A stretch of DNA of 64,000 bases from Anopheles merus (Eukaryota; Arthropoda; Insecta; Diptera; Culicidae). The DNA lies in NCBI RefSeq assembly GCF_017562075.2, contig NC_054084.1:21440389-21504388 (forward strand), read 5' to 3'. The notes below the pieces were generated by a model, which was given only the letters and a program-made list of their open reading frames with translations, did no database searches and was not told the DNA's origin. The position numbers were made by a program, and so were the translations under genes. Positions 1 to 12,966 of the stretch are shown here, in pieces. The first letter of the stretch is position 1; each line of letters starts with the position of its first letter.

Positions 1-602
1 CGTTGGTTTGGAGGAGCTGCCTGGTTCCCAGTGTTTTTGATGAAGTTTTTTGCTTGCTTTTTTTTTGCTTTCGGCACCGATGCATGGGCCTAAGTCGCAT
101 TTCTTGGAAGTACAGAAACACACAATCCTGCATTGAGGTTTGTGGGGAGGGGAGTGGGCGGGATGGAAGAGGGTAGTGTTTAAAGCTGGGTTGTAAAATT
201 TCTTAGAATTCACGATAGCATTGCGGCCACACGATGCAACCAGAGTGGCGCGGTATAATGTGTGTGCGCGCGCGCGCGTCTGTGTGGCGGTGGCAAGATT
301 AGACGCCCGAAAATAGGTCAGTCAGTCAGTGAAGCGGGCCAGCCATGTTAAATAGACTTGGTTTTGTGCGCCTCAACATCCATCCCACTAGTTGCAAACA
401 TAAACCATGTGGTGAGAAAAAGGGGAAGATGGATGAGAATGTATGAAAGTAGTCTGCGTTGCAGCTGCAATCAGTTTTTACGACTTTTTAGAAATGTATC
501 ACAGTTTAAAATATGTATTAGGATTGATTTGATTGAACCTTAAGATGCTCCGAATAACACTTCCTTGCACTGATCTCTCTATTGTCTTTTGCCTACTTGC
601 AG
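1..602 (+). other. chinmo: chinmo intron, 3' end
   Basis: This stretch precedes the BTB exon and ends in a pyrimidine-rich acceptor (TTTTGCCTACTTGCAG) at 602. It has a short GT/GC dinucleotide run near 259-286 and no exon that I can recognise. In particular, the start of the BTB domain (the QQFCLKW-type segment expected for the family) is not present, so it must lie upstream of the window. Confidence 0.8.
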
Positions 603-823
603 GAACCGTATTCAACGCTCACAAGGTCATACTAGCGGCATGTTCGAAAAACTTTGCCGACCTATTTGAGCGGGCCCCGGTTGGCACCGGCCAGATATGC
701 GTGATGCTGGAAGCGACCTCCGCCGACAACATGCACGCACTGCTCGAGTTTATGTACAAAGGCGAGGTGCATGTGTCACAGAAAGCGCTGGAAAGCTTTC
801 TGAAGGCGGCTGAGAACTTGCAG
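603..823 (+). CDS. chinmo: chinmo exon: second half of BTB domain
   Basis: The exon starts after AG at 601-602 by completing a glycine codon, then encodes 73 residues ending in AAENLQ. The donor is CAG|GTAAGA at 824. The segment holds the AHKVILAACSKNF helix and the FMYKGEVHVSQ strand typical of BTB dimerisation domains. The intron to the next exon is only 84 bases long. Confidence 0.93.
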
Positions 824-2392
824 GTAAGACACACGGCGGCATTGATTTGCGGTGTGAAGAAGGTGAATGTGAAGCTGTAATAACACCCGTCATTTGTTTT
901 TACACAGGTCAAAGGACTCACCACCGAGCACGGTCGCTTTGCGAGCGCAAACGCCAGCCAACCGTCACAGTCGCCGTTCCACGGCCCACCGAACGATCTG
1001 CCATCACCTGCCATCCGGCGCCAGCAGCGCAACAGCCTCTCGTCCTCGCTGGAATCGATCAACCGAGCGGTGAAGCGGGAAACCGACAGCATAGTCGGCA
1101 GTGCCAGCAGCGGTGGCAACGGATCGAGCCACGGCAGTGGTGGCGGTGCTGGTGCCGGCGGTGCCACGGGCAATGCGGGCAGTGGGGCCGATCGGGGCAG
1201 CGGTAACGATCGCGGCAATCGCGGCAACGATCGAGGCGGTGAGAGTGGAGGTGTTGGAGGAGGTGGTGGTGGTGGTGGTGGCGGAGGAGGAGGCGGCGGT
1301 GGCGGAAACACACCGGCCTCTAGCTTCTCCCCGTACCTGCAACCGTCGTCCTATCTGCCCGGATCGTACGAGAACCGCAAACGATCGCTGCGAAGTCCGT
1401 TCTACGAGCATCAGGAGGCGACGCGGGACAGCGTGTTGCGGGACGGGAAGGCAAGCGCAGGCAATGGCAGCCCGGTCAGTGGCAGCAAAAACTATCGACC
1501 GTCCAGCAGTGGCTCATCGGCGACGCCGACGGAGGCGGACACCATACACACGGATCGGGATTCACCGCAACAGTCCAAGTGAGTATCGAGATTCGATGGG
1601 GAGCAGTGAAGGGATGCACAGTTAATGGGCTAAATCGTGCTTCCTTGTTGTTGCAGTCGGTACGAAAATCATAGTCCCAGCACAACCCATGGCCACGGAA
1701 ACGGACCGGTATCGTCTAACACGATGGACCGCGAGGAACGCAACGATCACAACGGCTCGGTGGATCACAAAGTGAAACACGAAAGTCGGGAAGGCAACGA
1801 GGTACGTGTTGCAGCTGCATTGCCCTCCGTGCGCTTTCTCCCAAAAATATACATTGCTTTGACGCTCTTTGTAGGCTGGCGCGGAAGATCTGCGCGTCAA
1901 GATGGAAATGCGACCGATACAGTCCCCGCTCCGATCGTCGGCCCCGTCCACACCGACGACACCGATCGGCTTCATCAACGTGAAGGGCGGGCTGGAGGCG
2001 GCGATACCGTCCGTCGACATGTTGGGCATGATCAGCACACCGCGAGAGAGCGTCACGACGGCAGATGGTAAGTTTGGGCGGTGCGGGGAGCTTGTTGTTG
2101 TTGTGCTTTATTTCGGCGTTTGCACTTTCGCGCCCGAAAGAGCGGACACGGATTTCACTGATTCGAAGGTTTACTGTGCGTTCCAGGCAAAAAGCTACAG
2201 TGCCCGCTGTGCGACCGGCAGTACGGCTACGAGACGAACCTGCGGGCGCACATACGCCAGCGGCATCAGGGAATACGCGTGCCATGCCCGTACTGTAGTC
2301 GAACGTTCACCCGCAACAACACGGTCAGAAGGCACATCGCCCGGGAGCACAAGCAGCAGACGCAGTTCATGCCGAGCCAGCTGCACAGCTAA
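603..2392 (+). CDS. chinmo: Chinmo (BTB/POZ and C2H2 zinc finger transcription factor), 3' five coding exons
   Basis: Chinmo is a nuclear BTB-zinc-finger regulator that sets temporal identity of neurons and maintains immature or stem states in insects. Seen here: the C-terminal half of a BTB domain (AHKVILAACSKNFADLF, then LLEFMYKGEVHVSQ), a long Ser/Gly-rich linker, conserved islands RSPFYEHQ, SVLRDG, PTEADTIHTDRDSPQ, YENHSPSTT and AEDLRVKME, and two C-terminal C2H2 fingers. The order and these islands match Drosophila Chinmo as I remember it, which is why I name it. Joined coding parts are 603-823, 908-1578, 1657-1801, 1875-2067 and 2187-2392, with GT-AG borders and compatible phases throughout (about 478 residues). 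The intron entering at 602 is phase 1, so the start codon and first half of the BTB domain lie left of the window. No break is seen. Confidence 0.93.
908..1578 (+). CDS. chinmo: chinmo exon: Ser/Gly-rich linker
   Basis: Opens in frame with VKGLTTEHGRFAS, the usual end of a BTB domain in this family, then PSPAIRRQQRNSLSSSLES. A low-complexity Gly/Ser/Asn/Arg block follows, with 17 consecutive glycines at 1256-1306. It ends with ENRKRSLRSPFYEHQ and the conserved Ser-rich block PTEADTIHTDRDSPQQS. The donor is AA|GTGAGT at 1579. The glycine run uses mixed GGT/GGA/GGC codons. Confidence 0.92.
1657..1801 (+). CDS. chinmo: chinmo exon: YENHSPSTT block
   Basis: The acceptor TTGTTGTTGCAG ends at 1656. 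One base completes an Asn codon split by the intron, followed by RYENHSPSTTHGHGNGP and an acidic/basic segment ending in SREGNE. The donor is GAG|GTACGT at 1802. YENHSPSTT is strongly conserved in Drosophila Chinmo. Confidence 0.92.
1875..2067 (+). CDS. chinmo: chinmo exon: linker before the zinc fingers
   Basis: The acceptor TTTGTAG ends at 1874. The exon encodes AGAEDLRVKMEMRPIQSPLRS, then a Thr/Pro segment and VDMLGMISTPRESVTTAD. The donor is G|GTAAGT at 2068, phase 1. The VTTADGKK join to the finger exon matches the family pattern. Confidence 0.92.
2187..2392 (+). CDS. chinmo: chinmo last coding exon: two C2H2 zinc fingers and stop
   Basis: The acceptor CGTTCCAG ends at 2186. Finger 1 is CPLCDRQYGYETNLRAHIRQ followed by RH. 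Finger 2 is CPYCSRTFTRNNTVRRHIAR followed by EH. Both have Cys-x2-Cys-x12-His-x4-His spacing, so all zinc ligands are intact. A short tail QQTQFMPSQLHS ends in TAA at 2390-2392. Confidence 0.94.
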
Positions 2393-2642
2393 GTGCGCCA
2401 AGCCCCGCTGTAGGACGTCGAATTTGCTGCTGCCCGGTCCTGTCTCTTTCCTCCTCTCTCCCACCTGATCCCCGAGGAACGTTTTTTCCCAAATCTCCTT
2501 TCACCCCATCCCCCCCCCCCCTCGTCCTCCGTGGCCCAGTTGTGCGGATCATCCGTCACTCGATCGGCCGTGCTGATTGGACCGTTGTTGTTCCTATAAC
2601 ATTAGTAAAAAACGAATTGTTGCATTGTCGCATTTGTAGCCA

Positions 2643-2649
2643 TACCTCA
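2643..2649 (+). promoter_or_regulatory. let-7 seed match (TACCTCA)
   Basis: TACCTCA pairs with let-7 nucleotides 2-7 plus the A opposite position 1 (7mer-A1). It is the most stop-proximal of four such sites in the proposed UTR, 251 bases after the stop, so it would be present even in the shortest isoform. Confidence 0.45.
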
Positions 2650-5600
2650 GAGTCCCGTTCGCCTTTGAACGCCATCCAAAGATATCGATACCGTGCGGAG
2701 GCCGCGGAAGAGCCGGGCTCGCCCGCCCGCTTTCCCTGTTGTACATCGGCAGCCATGATGGAGCAGCACTCCAGCGAGACACACCTGTTGTGTTGTGTTG
2801 CCGAATAGCAGGGAGTTTCGTTTTTGATTTCCATCGTCAGCATTAGCGTCATCAATGTACGAGCCGTAGCCGTTTGGTGAGCAGTAGCCGCATCATTTAG
2901 TTGGGGTAGCTGCTTCCAATGTAAGATGGTACAATATGCTGTAACAGCGATCGCATGATCACATCAGATATGGGACTCGATGTTAGAAGAGAGAATGTAT
3001 CCACAATATCAGCTGAATTAAACATTTGCAAGATGAGGTCGATTGTTTCTCGGGCAGTGTGCGATGGGTGCATCTCATCGGAATAGTTAAGCGGGGGAAG
3101 AGACGTCCGTACGTATCCTGTTTACGTATGCGATGAACGATTTGCAAGAAGGTGAAGGTGAAAGCTAAGCTATAATAACTTGAAATGGATTTGTAGAACA
3201 CTGATTGGAGTGAACGGACGCCGTATACATAGTTTTGAATTCACATCTAGAAAACCCAGAACTCATCGGACCTACTAACTGCTGGAACCTTCCGATACTG
3301 GAAATATGAACTACATAGGAAAGACAATTTATTTAAATAGCAACAGTGAAATTCAATTTGTTTACTGCTAAAGAGTAACCGGAGTACTCGCTCGCCTTAT
3401 GAATTCGAATCAATAATTTTTTTTTCATTTTTGTACCTCTATTTTCTTCACACCTCCATTAACATCGGGTATACGCTGTCACAAAACCCCGATTTCATAG
3501 AAAAAAAAAAACAAAATCAACTAGCATCCTCTATAACTGCAACATTGATTTTCTTTACCACTCTGCAACAAGCCAGCAATGGTGGACACAACAATAGCTT
3601 TAATTTGCCAGTATTTGGCAACTTGTCGACAGACTACCGATGTTCCGCGGATGAGGCGAACACACCTCATCCTCCTCCTCACACGCACGTTTGCACATGC
3701 AGAGCAGCGACATGCTTTAATTTTTGCAACATCTATAACTCAGCAAATACAATCACCACAAGTGTCATTAATCATCAATTAACTTGAATGTGGAGGATCG
3801 TTTCTCTTTCTACGAGACCGATTAAGTGGAAACCCCAACCAGAGGTTACTAACAAGAATCTTGCTTACGTTGCCCATACACACACACACATACACATATA
3901 AACACACAAACACAGAGCCACAGACAGTAACGATGAACCTTTACCGACATACATATAGATAGAACGAGAGGAAGGAAGAAGGTAGAGTAATAGAAAATAA
4001 TAGATGATAGAAGCTTACTATTTTGTTTATGTTTTACTTGTTTTGTTTCCTAATTAAAACTCACTATATAGAACACACCAACGGCCACACACACACGGCA
4101 ATTGTATTTGTTGTTGTTGTTGTTGTTGGTTGTTGTTTTATGTACTCTAGTATCAGATTTGCATTTCCTTTGAAATGGCGAACGACTCACTTCATACGAT
4201 TACCGATTGTTTGATTTCGATTGTTTCGTCGTTTCGCTTTTTGAATAGTGGTTTAGTTTTTGAACCCTCTCTCCGCTCTCCCAGCAGCAAGGGGGTTGTT
4301 TGATAAGGGGTGTGTGGGTTAAAGGGGGAATGTACGAAGATCGAAGAATTGGAAGTACACATTACACAGTAACAATGTACATGGATATCTTAAATCTTGT
4401 AATAGTATCATATATAATTTAACAAGGAACAACAAAACAACGCAATGTGGGAGGGGGTGTGGGAGAGGTAAAGCATACTTTTTTAATGAATAATACACAT
4501 GTACCTGCTGATAAAGAAATAGGGAATCAGATATAGGAGAGTTGAAATCGATAGCTTAATGAGAAATATTTAACTATGCATATATATGAAAGTATATTTA
4601 AACCTAATCTACAAAACCCACATTACAACACACATGTACTTGAAGAAGAAGAAGAAGAAGAAGAAGAAGGACAGAAGTGGTCAGGCGGCCAATGCCGGAA
4701 GGGGGTAATGCCCGGCTGGCTGGCAGCTGGTAGTGGCAAAGTTGTGTGGCTGAACAGTGTGAGACGCAAAAGACATTTAATCCTTTCAGGTGGACGCCTT
4801 TCGCCTGACAATGACGACGAGACGATGACGATGACGCGCGATCGCGCATTACTCGCCATTACCAATCTGGCACGAGTCTCAATCAAATATCGTGCGATAG
4901 CGATTAACAATTAATTCATGCAAGGAGAAGATTCTTCCGCCTATAGGGGATGGCTGACCCACTTTGGTTAGTGGTGGCGGCCACGGCCTACAGCGGAGGG
5001 ATCTTTTGCCCAACAACAACCAATTCTTCAATAGAAGAGCAAACCTAATGGAACAACATGCAATGGAAACTTGGTGCCTATTAAATAGACGATTCTAGTT
5101 TAAACAGTACTCTTACTAATAGTAATATTTCCGCAACTACTGCTACTACTTCCTCTATGAATGGTTATAGTACTTCCTCCGATCGTACAATACAGGTGCG
5201 TTTTTTTATCGTTTTCTGCGACATCTTAAATGACATGCATCTATAATTTCATACTATTGCCATCATCCCCGCCTAACCCCGTAACTCACTACAATAGATA
5301 AACGGAACCATTAAAATGATCTCATTTTTATAGCAATTACTGATTTAGTTACCACTATTTATCCCATCCCCGCAATTCTAGATGTCCTTCTCTAGCAATA
5401 TCAAAGAAAATACCGTTCCCATACTTAATTCTTCGCGCGTCTCGTTTCACCACCCCGGCCATTTGGTCCATTTTCACTGCAGTAAGAGTGGTCAGATTCT
5501 ACCAATCCTTTTCAAGTTATTAGCCGAAGTTGTTCAGCACACGTACTATCGGGCTTCGGTTCTCCGGTTTTACGGGGCACGGAGCATTCGTCTCATGCTG

Positions 5601-7495
5601 GACAAATTGGACGCGAGAGTGGGGAAGAAGATCTTGCACGGGAGAGAAACAAAGAAACAATCCAATCTCAATCGTTAACACATAACAAACGCACGCACAC
5701 AAAGAGCAGCAACATTCGACGTGAGCGTCACGTGTGTGTGTGTGTGAGTGTGTTGTGACGTGTGACAAGAAAAAGTGTGTTGAGCACACGGTGCCAGCTG
5801 AAGTAGTTAAAATGTGAACGTTGCCGTGAGCACGTTAAGAAGAGCCTTTGCATAATGTGCGTTACAAAGTAGAGGCAAGCGAACGCATGAGCTAGACAAT
5901 TGGATGAAGAAAGGTAATTGCAGTGTTTAATTGGTGCAAATATGTTTAACGTGTAATAGCAATACCAAGCCGGAAGAACGAACAAAACACGAAATATGTG
6001 CGCCGAGAGCATTCGTTTTCAGCATGGGTGGAGTTCCGCATGATTTTCTGTATAATTTGTATTGTTTTTTTAAAGAGCTACCATTTTTACCGTTATAAAC
6101 AAACAACCGAAGTTACCGAAGCAACATGAAAATACCGGAAGGTACATTAGAGAGGCAAAACAGTAATTGAAAAGATGCTATCAATGTTTGCTATATTATA
6201 CCGTAGTATAACACACAGAGAGAATTTTATTTTGTGTTTTTTTTTCTTTTAGTTTTGTTTTTCGCATACAATAGCTTTAGTAAGGAGTTTTGTTTGATGA
6301 GTTTTCTCATGCTTTCGTTTGGACCACGGTAAACCCGTGATGCGGAGGCAAGTGTTTTTGTTTCCATTCGAGCGAATTAGTTTTACGTACCAAACTCCTG
6401 GGACACACCCACTGAACATGAAAAGAATATGCGCGAAACAAGTAAATATGCTTCCCTCGGAACCCTTCCCTTAAGTATGACGTCAAACGCTTAACAATGA
6501 AATAGAATCCGTTAGTTCAATTTTTAAAGAAGAATCAATATAGTTAAACACAGTCTCACAGTTGAGGAAACGGTGATCGGTCATCACCGGTATTGATAAT
6601 AGTTGTAATAAGCACACACGAGTACCCGAACGCGGGTAAGCGACCGCAATAAGACAAATCTGAACGCAGCAGCAGCAGCAGCACCAGCAACCCCGCCGCT
6701 AACGCCGGGCTGTGGTGCGTGTGCTTGCCACCAAGCAGAATTGTGTTTCTTGTTAAAAACAAATAGCCTGTTTCTGTTTCTAGTGCTACAAACTGTACTG
6801 TTTGATTTTTTGAATGCACATTTGTCCCTTATCCTTATAAAACTGTTTACTCAACCTGTTATAAACAAAACGTAACATGAGGAGGAGCTATAGGTATAAT
6901 CAAAGATATCAAACGTTTGATATTTGCAAGCAATTTACATGCAGACGAAAGACAACTGCCAATGAAAACGGGTCTATTTTTTCCGCTGAGTCGCATTTCA
7001 CCGTGCGCAGCACCACCGTACGTATATTAAAAGAAATGGTAATTTTGTTTTGTTTTTATACACTTGTCTTAACGACAACACACACCGCTAGGTATTATTC
7101 GTTTTTATTGTATGGTGTAAAAGTTTTACTTCTTTTGAGTTTTTCATCCATTTACACACACAATCTGTACAACTGGTTTCTTCCAAAGCGAAATGCGTAG
7201 CAAAACAAAAAACAAAAACAAAACTAAGATTAGTCGTGATGATATAACAGAGAGAAAGAAGTAAAACACACAAAAACATGGAAACGAAACTCGAAACATT
7301 AAAGAAGAAAAAAGAAACATTAACCCCCTATACACCAGCGACATAACATAAGCCGAACATAAATGAAAGCAAAATAGATAAAAAAGAAAGAGAACGAGGC
7401 AGAGAGAACGAGAGGATGGAAAATACATAAAATAATAATAATAACGTAGAAATATGAACACGAATGAAAACAAAAAGAATGAACACTGAAATCAA

Positions 7496-7502
7496 CTACC
7501 TC
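7496..7502 (+). promoter_or_regulatory. let-7 seed match (CTACCTC)
   Basis: CTACCTC pairs with let-7 nucleotides 2-8 (7mer-m8). It lies in A-rich, probably open, sequence of the proposed chinmo 3'UTR. Confidence 0.45.
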
Positions 7503-8681
7503 CACACGTACTGTAGAAATAGTGAAATAGAGTGCGTTTAGCAGTAAACGCCATTTTATGTTAATTTTTAAATAGCTCTTGATTTTAAGCAATAAGGCAA
7601 CGTAATAGTCAAAATCAATAATTATTACGTACTTCTTCAAAGACATTTACAAATCAGGTATAAAATACAATGCAAGAATAAACGACAGCAACAGTAGAGC
7701 GACAGGCGGCGACGCGTCTGGAAGGTGATGCAAAAACAGCAGTTAAAGATGCACATGAAAGGCGAAACTATATAACAAGATATATTTTCAGTGTGTAGTA
7801 GTAACACACACACAACATCCCCTGCCATCAGCCCATCTTAAGAGTAGCATTTACTTTTAACACCCAACACACTATCCACAGCAGTTTGGCATATGTTTTC
7901 AGCAAAAGAAAGAGAACCAAAACATTAACAGTTGAAAAGCTCGGAAGAACAAAAGCAATTTTATTATTTCGATTTCGTTTTGCAAAGCACATTATTTGCT
8001 GAGAATAAAAAAAAACACAATCGTTTGGACAAACAAAACTATATGTCAAGGCTGCTAGAAAACCCAGTAGGAGAGAGAAAACTAAAGATGTCAAAATTTC
8101 GTTTTGGCACGATGGAATGGATAAACATGTTTTGGCTGGCACTAAAAGCTCGTATCTATGGAAAATCTACATAAGTAAGTCACTACCAGTTGGCGAAAGA
8201 TAAAGAGAGAAAGGAAAAAGGCAAACGGTTTGGCAAAAGGATAAAATTAAAAATCATAACAGAAGCATAACACACACTGCACGGCGATACCCCCTTTTTT
8301 AACATGATGCACACAATCGAGGAAGCAGATGAGAGAACAAGATTTGGGCGGCAAAATTAACGACATAGAAGCGTGTGACAGGAAGGAACAAATGGAACAT
8401 GAGCCATGGAACGAGTGGAAAAATTGAATGAATGCAAAATTGCTAATGAAGCGTTTTGGAAATGATGCGAACATGATAAAAAGCAAGCTAAAAAAGAACT
8501 TCTAAATTAACGAAAGCAAATAATGTTGATAAACAAACAAAAGAAACAAAAAACGTAACACATATTCGATTGCATGCGAAAAGGAATGGCGTAGTAAGTG
8601 CGAGCACTTTAAAACATTAGCTATTAAGCCACTTCCCCCCGACGACGGCCATGCGTCAAAAGGTAGGACGGAATAATCTCA

Positions 8682-8689
8682 TGTAAATA
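8682..8689 (+). promoter_or_regulatory. Pumilio recognition element (TGTAAATA)
   Basis: An exact match to the Pumilio consensus UGUANAUA in the transcript sense. Two more exact matches occur in the same proposed UTR. Confidence 0.35.
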
Positions 8690-9508
8690 GAGGTAAATTT
8701 ACTCGCGTAAATTTGCACCGTGCAGCGCGAAACCGATGGGCAAGTGTGCGACTGCGCGGCTGGCGCTACGGAAGGGATGAAGCTCACGTTCTCGTCGCTC
8801 GAGGGCCCGCATGATTTGATCGTCATCATCCAGTACAACTTAACAAGAAAATAAAAAGAGGGGAAAAAATCAAGAGAAACGGAAGCAAATGCAGAAGCTA
8901 TAAAATAGCTTGAAGAATAAAATTTAATGAAATTAAATTTTGGCAGTAAAGAGAATGCAGGATAATGGGTTTTAGATGTTAGGTGGCATAGGTCAGCGCA
9001 AATCCTCTGAACTAACTGCGAGAGGTGGTAGAACGTGAACAAACATTAAAAAAAGCAAGCAAAAACGCTAATTGTACTGTGGAAGCAAAATTTAGTCAGT
9101 GATGTACATTTAGAGAGCAAAAAATGGAAAGCCATGAAAGCAACACGTTTGCTCGTGGTGGGTTATTATGTGTACACGGGTGTTTGGTAAATGATAGACG
9201 GCGAAGAAGATTTCGAACCTTCAGAAACACCTGCACACCCCCAACACATGACAGTGGTTCAATTTCGATAATACGTACGGAAAAATGTACACAAGGAAGA
9301 TATATAATATGCATCATGGACATGAAGATTGTTGGTATAAATACAGCAAAAAAAAAAAGAGAAAGAGAGCAGCACTTTTCCCCTTTTTTGGCAAATTGAT
9401 GTAGAAAAGAAAATGAAGCAAGAAAAATGATATGTAAAACGGTGTAAGAGAAATCTCAACACACATCTGTAAGCGACGTGTTTTTGTTGGGTATCTCTGA
9501 AGCTAAAT

Positions 9509-9516
9509 TGTACATA
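9509..9516 (+). promoter_or_regulatory. Pumilio recognition element (TGTACATA)
   Basis: An exact UGUANAUA match in the transcript sense within A-rich UTR sequence. Confidence 0.35.
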
Positions 9517-9798
9517 CAAAAAAAATAATATGTGAAAAATTTAACGTTTTTGGAAACAGTAGAATTGTGTAAATTCCTAATGTTTGGCGCAAAAATGAAA
9601 AACAAAGCAACAAGAAATAAAAAGTGCGTACAATGCGTTTCGGTGAATATAAAAAAAAACAAAAACAAATACGAAAAAACGACAAAATTGAGTTCTGAAG
9701 CAAAAGTAAGAAAACAAAACAGAAGGAAACGACAAACTACTTTGTCGATGTGTAACTGAAGAAAAATACAGCAACACACAAACAAAACACTCAGTCCG

Positions 9799-9898
<100 letters not shown>

Positions 9899-11086
9899 CG
9901 TGATCCGTGCGAAGCGAATCCTGTCGTCAACCTAACAACAACAAATGGAAATGAAAAGCGACAGTAATTTAATTATTGTTTGTGTTTTTTTTGCGACAGT
10001 GTCTGTGTGTATGTGTGGATTGACTTTTCCGTCAACGGAACGTTGTTTGTTTGGCACAGCAAAAGCATAAGCGACAAAGAGCGAGCGCTTCAAACCAACA
10101 TTGGCTAATATATCCCCCCTTTTGGCAACTATTCACGAAAAAATTTAAAATAAGTAAATTTAGTTAGAACAAGGTAAAAAGTAACATAAAAGTAACAAAC
10201 GTTTAGGCAATACCACAAAAAAACGAAAGTTTTTTTTTTTCAAAATTATTAAGAAAAATTTCTAAACAAAATTCTAAATTCAATTTATGAACGAGAAAAA
10301 AGAAGGAGAAAGAGGTAAAGAGAAAGAGTGGAAGAGAAGCGAAAAGAAAAGTATAAACAAATAATGTTTTCGTTGCTGTTTTTTTTTTTTTTTTGTTGAC
10401 GCTGGTACGGATACCGACAGATAACAGAAAGAGAGATGGAAGAAGAGTAGAGAGCGATATTTCAATGTAAGCTGGGTTAAATGCAAAACGTTTAGGCAAT
10501 TAAGTATCACAAAACACAAAATTCTGCAGGTATATAACTAATGTATTCGATAACTGTAAAGTGTAAAACTGAGTGTGAGTTTGTTGTTCTGTTTTTTCCT
10601 TTTCCAAATTCAAACATGATGCTTATCATTAGAATCCTTATTATTGTAAAATCAACCGTTTGCGCAAGTAGGTTTGTGTGTGTGTGTGTGTGCGCGCGGG
10701 TGTGCAAACATTAGCACTAATTCCGTTAGTTGCGTTTTTCGGGTTTGAAGAGACGAACTAACGAAATGAACCTTTCTTCTTTGGATTTTCAAACATTTGG
10801 TCGCTTTTTTGGATACATGTGATAGCGGAAATCCACCACAGCAAGATGATGATTGAGCAGTTCTACCTATCTAACCCTATGGGATAGATTTGGCGCCCCG
10901 GGAAAGCTAGCACAATCGGCAAGAGATACCCTTAACCACACCACAACATCGCATTGTTTTTGTGCCTGTATTGCGTCACATTTGAGTATGTGAGATTTTG
11001 TTAAATGATCAGTTTTTATGATGTCCTTTTAAAAATATAATTTTGTTTTCCTTTTTTCACGTTTTTTTTTAAATATATTTTCAACT

Positions 11087-11112
11087 CACAATAGCCTCAG
11101 GGGACTATTGTG
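11087..11112 (+). promoter_or_regulatory. miR-125 seed match inside a hairpin
   Basis: CTCAGGG at 11096-11102 pairs with miR-125 nucleotides 2-8. It is enclosed by a perfect 8-bp inverted repeat, CACAATAG (11087-11094) and CTATTGTG (11105-11112). miR-125 is co-expressed with let-7 in insects, and both target chinmo in Drosophila. Confidence 0.45.
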
Positions 11113-11472
11113 TGCACCATTCGGTTGTGTGTTTCGACCCTTACTTGCAAAATCTAATCGAGTAGAAGAAGCTTCCCATAAAAGCAATAAACTTCCAACA
11201 GGCTACGTTTGGAAACATTGTTTTCACTAAAAGATACACAGATTGAAACAACTACAAAAACCATAATCCCGACGATAAGCGTAGACACGATCGAAGCACG
11301 ATCAAAGCGTAAAGTGTAACTATTGATAAGACGAGACACGAGCAAGGAAGAAGGAAAAAAACTCAGCTAGTCACAAGTGCAACACACTCAGGTACAATAA
11401 AAATGTAACGAAACATTGTAGAATTATTTAGCATGTATAAACAGCAAACTGAAACAAAAGATATGCAATCAG

Positions 11473-11518
11473 CTGCTCGCTCGATTGCGCGACGCAGTAG
11501 TAGCGTCTAAGCGAGCAG
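11473..11518 (+). repeat. GC-rich two-stem hairpin in the UTR
   Basis: CTGCTCGCT (11473-11481) pairs with AGCGAGCAG (11510-11518). Inside it, GACGC (11491-11495) pairs with GCGTC (11503-11507). The hairpin stands out in an AT-rich neighbourhood. Confidence 0.5.
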
Positions 11519-12966
11519 TAGCGCACCCTGCATAGTAATAGTCACTTAATGCAAAAAAAACGAGGAAAATTGATAATGCAAGAGAAGGATATAAATCGAA
11601 GCATTTTCGTATTTTTTGTTTTTTTCATTTACGTGGCATTTATACTATTGTTTTTTTTTCGTATTTTTTTAGTTCGACAGTTCCTCTCAGGAAACCCACA
11701 GCGTGTACCGATCGTTGTGTTTAAAATAAGTTGTGGTGTTTGATTTCTATGTTGTGTATGCATTACTTTTTTTGGTTATTGCCACTGCAGCTCTTTCCTG
11801 AGACGCAGAGAAAGAGAAAGAAAGAGGGCGCAAAAGCATACAGGCGAGCGAAAAGGAAAAGGAAAATACATGTTTGCGATTAAGGAAAACAAAATGGGCA
11901 AAATTATCTTTAGGTTTTATAATACTACTACTTCTACAACTACTACTACTACTACTACTATCTAGCACGTAGTGTGAGATGACGATATACTTAAAAATTG
12001 AAAAAGGGAGCTGTACCCATGTTTGTAACAAAGTTGTAAAAAAGAGAAGGAAGAAAAAACGCGTTACGATATGTTACGATAGGAGTACGAAACACGGCTA
12101 GCCCCGTGGTAAAGAGATACGTAAAAGTTATGGTTTGTCAGTTTCAGCGCTACTTTTTGCCATTTGCGTTTTGTTCGGGTTTAGAGTCTGTTCTGTTGCA
12201 TGTGAAACACTGTCGATCTTACAGATCGGGTGATGACAAGAGATACGAGATACGATAACGGACGGAGGTGAACAGCAGCTGCGCTAAATACACAGTGAAA
12301 ACCAAAACCACTGATGAGATACGACATACAAGAGATACGGAAGTGAAAAATTCAAAATTCTTCAAAACCAACTGAACAACAACCTTACAACAACAAAAAA
12401 ACAACTCAATCTGCTTCGACTACACAATAGTTTGTGTGTGAAAGCCCATTTTAAAACCATACCATACAACGCGTATACTTTTGGAATACTGTTTTTGGAT
12501 TGCTTTTCGCGTACACCCCATTAATACTGACTTATCTCTACATCAATGTATACCAAAAACAAAAAAACAAAAATGCAAAAAACCACACAAAGTAGCTATC
12601 CTATTTCATACGTGAAGCCGTAAAGGTAAAGGATGAAGCAAACAACACTGAAGAACAGGACGATGATAGATGGCGGTGTGTCACTGTGCCATTAAGGGGA
12701 CTGCAGTTTGGAGACGAGAGTTTCACTATTGCCCAAGGCAATCATCGATCGAGGCTAATTACACGCTATACACATACACACACACATACCACCATTCGAG
12801 GCTAGAAGACACAGGCAGAATGAGGCTTTTCGAAGTAAAAACACAACCTAGAAACTGGTTACATACGAGAGAGGGCTTTAGTCCGGAAATTGCAGTCCTT
12901 GCAGCACCTTGTGACACACTGTCCCATCACAGGATAATAGTAAACCCAGGCAACAGAACCATAAGG

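Noticed and set aside
619..1311. 230-codon minus-strand frame beginning with a polyproline run
   Set aside because: It is the antisense shadow of the chinmo polyglycine exon; the plus-strand exons have correct splice sites and family motifs.
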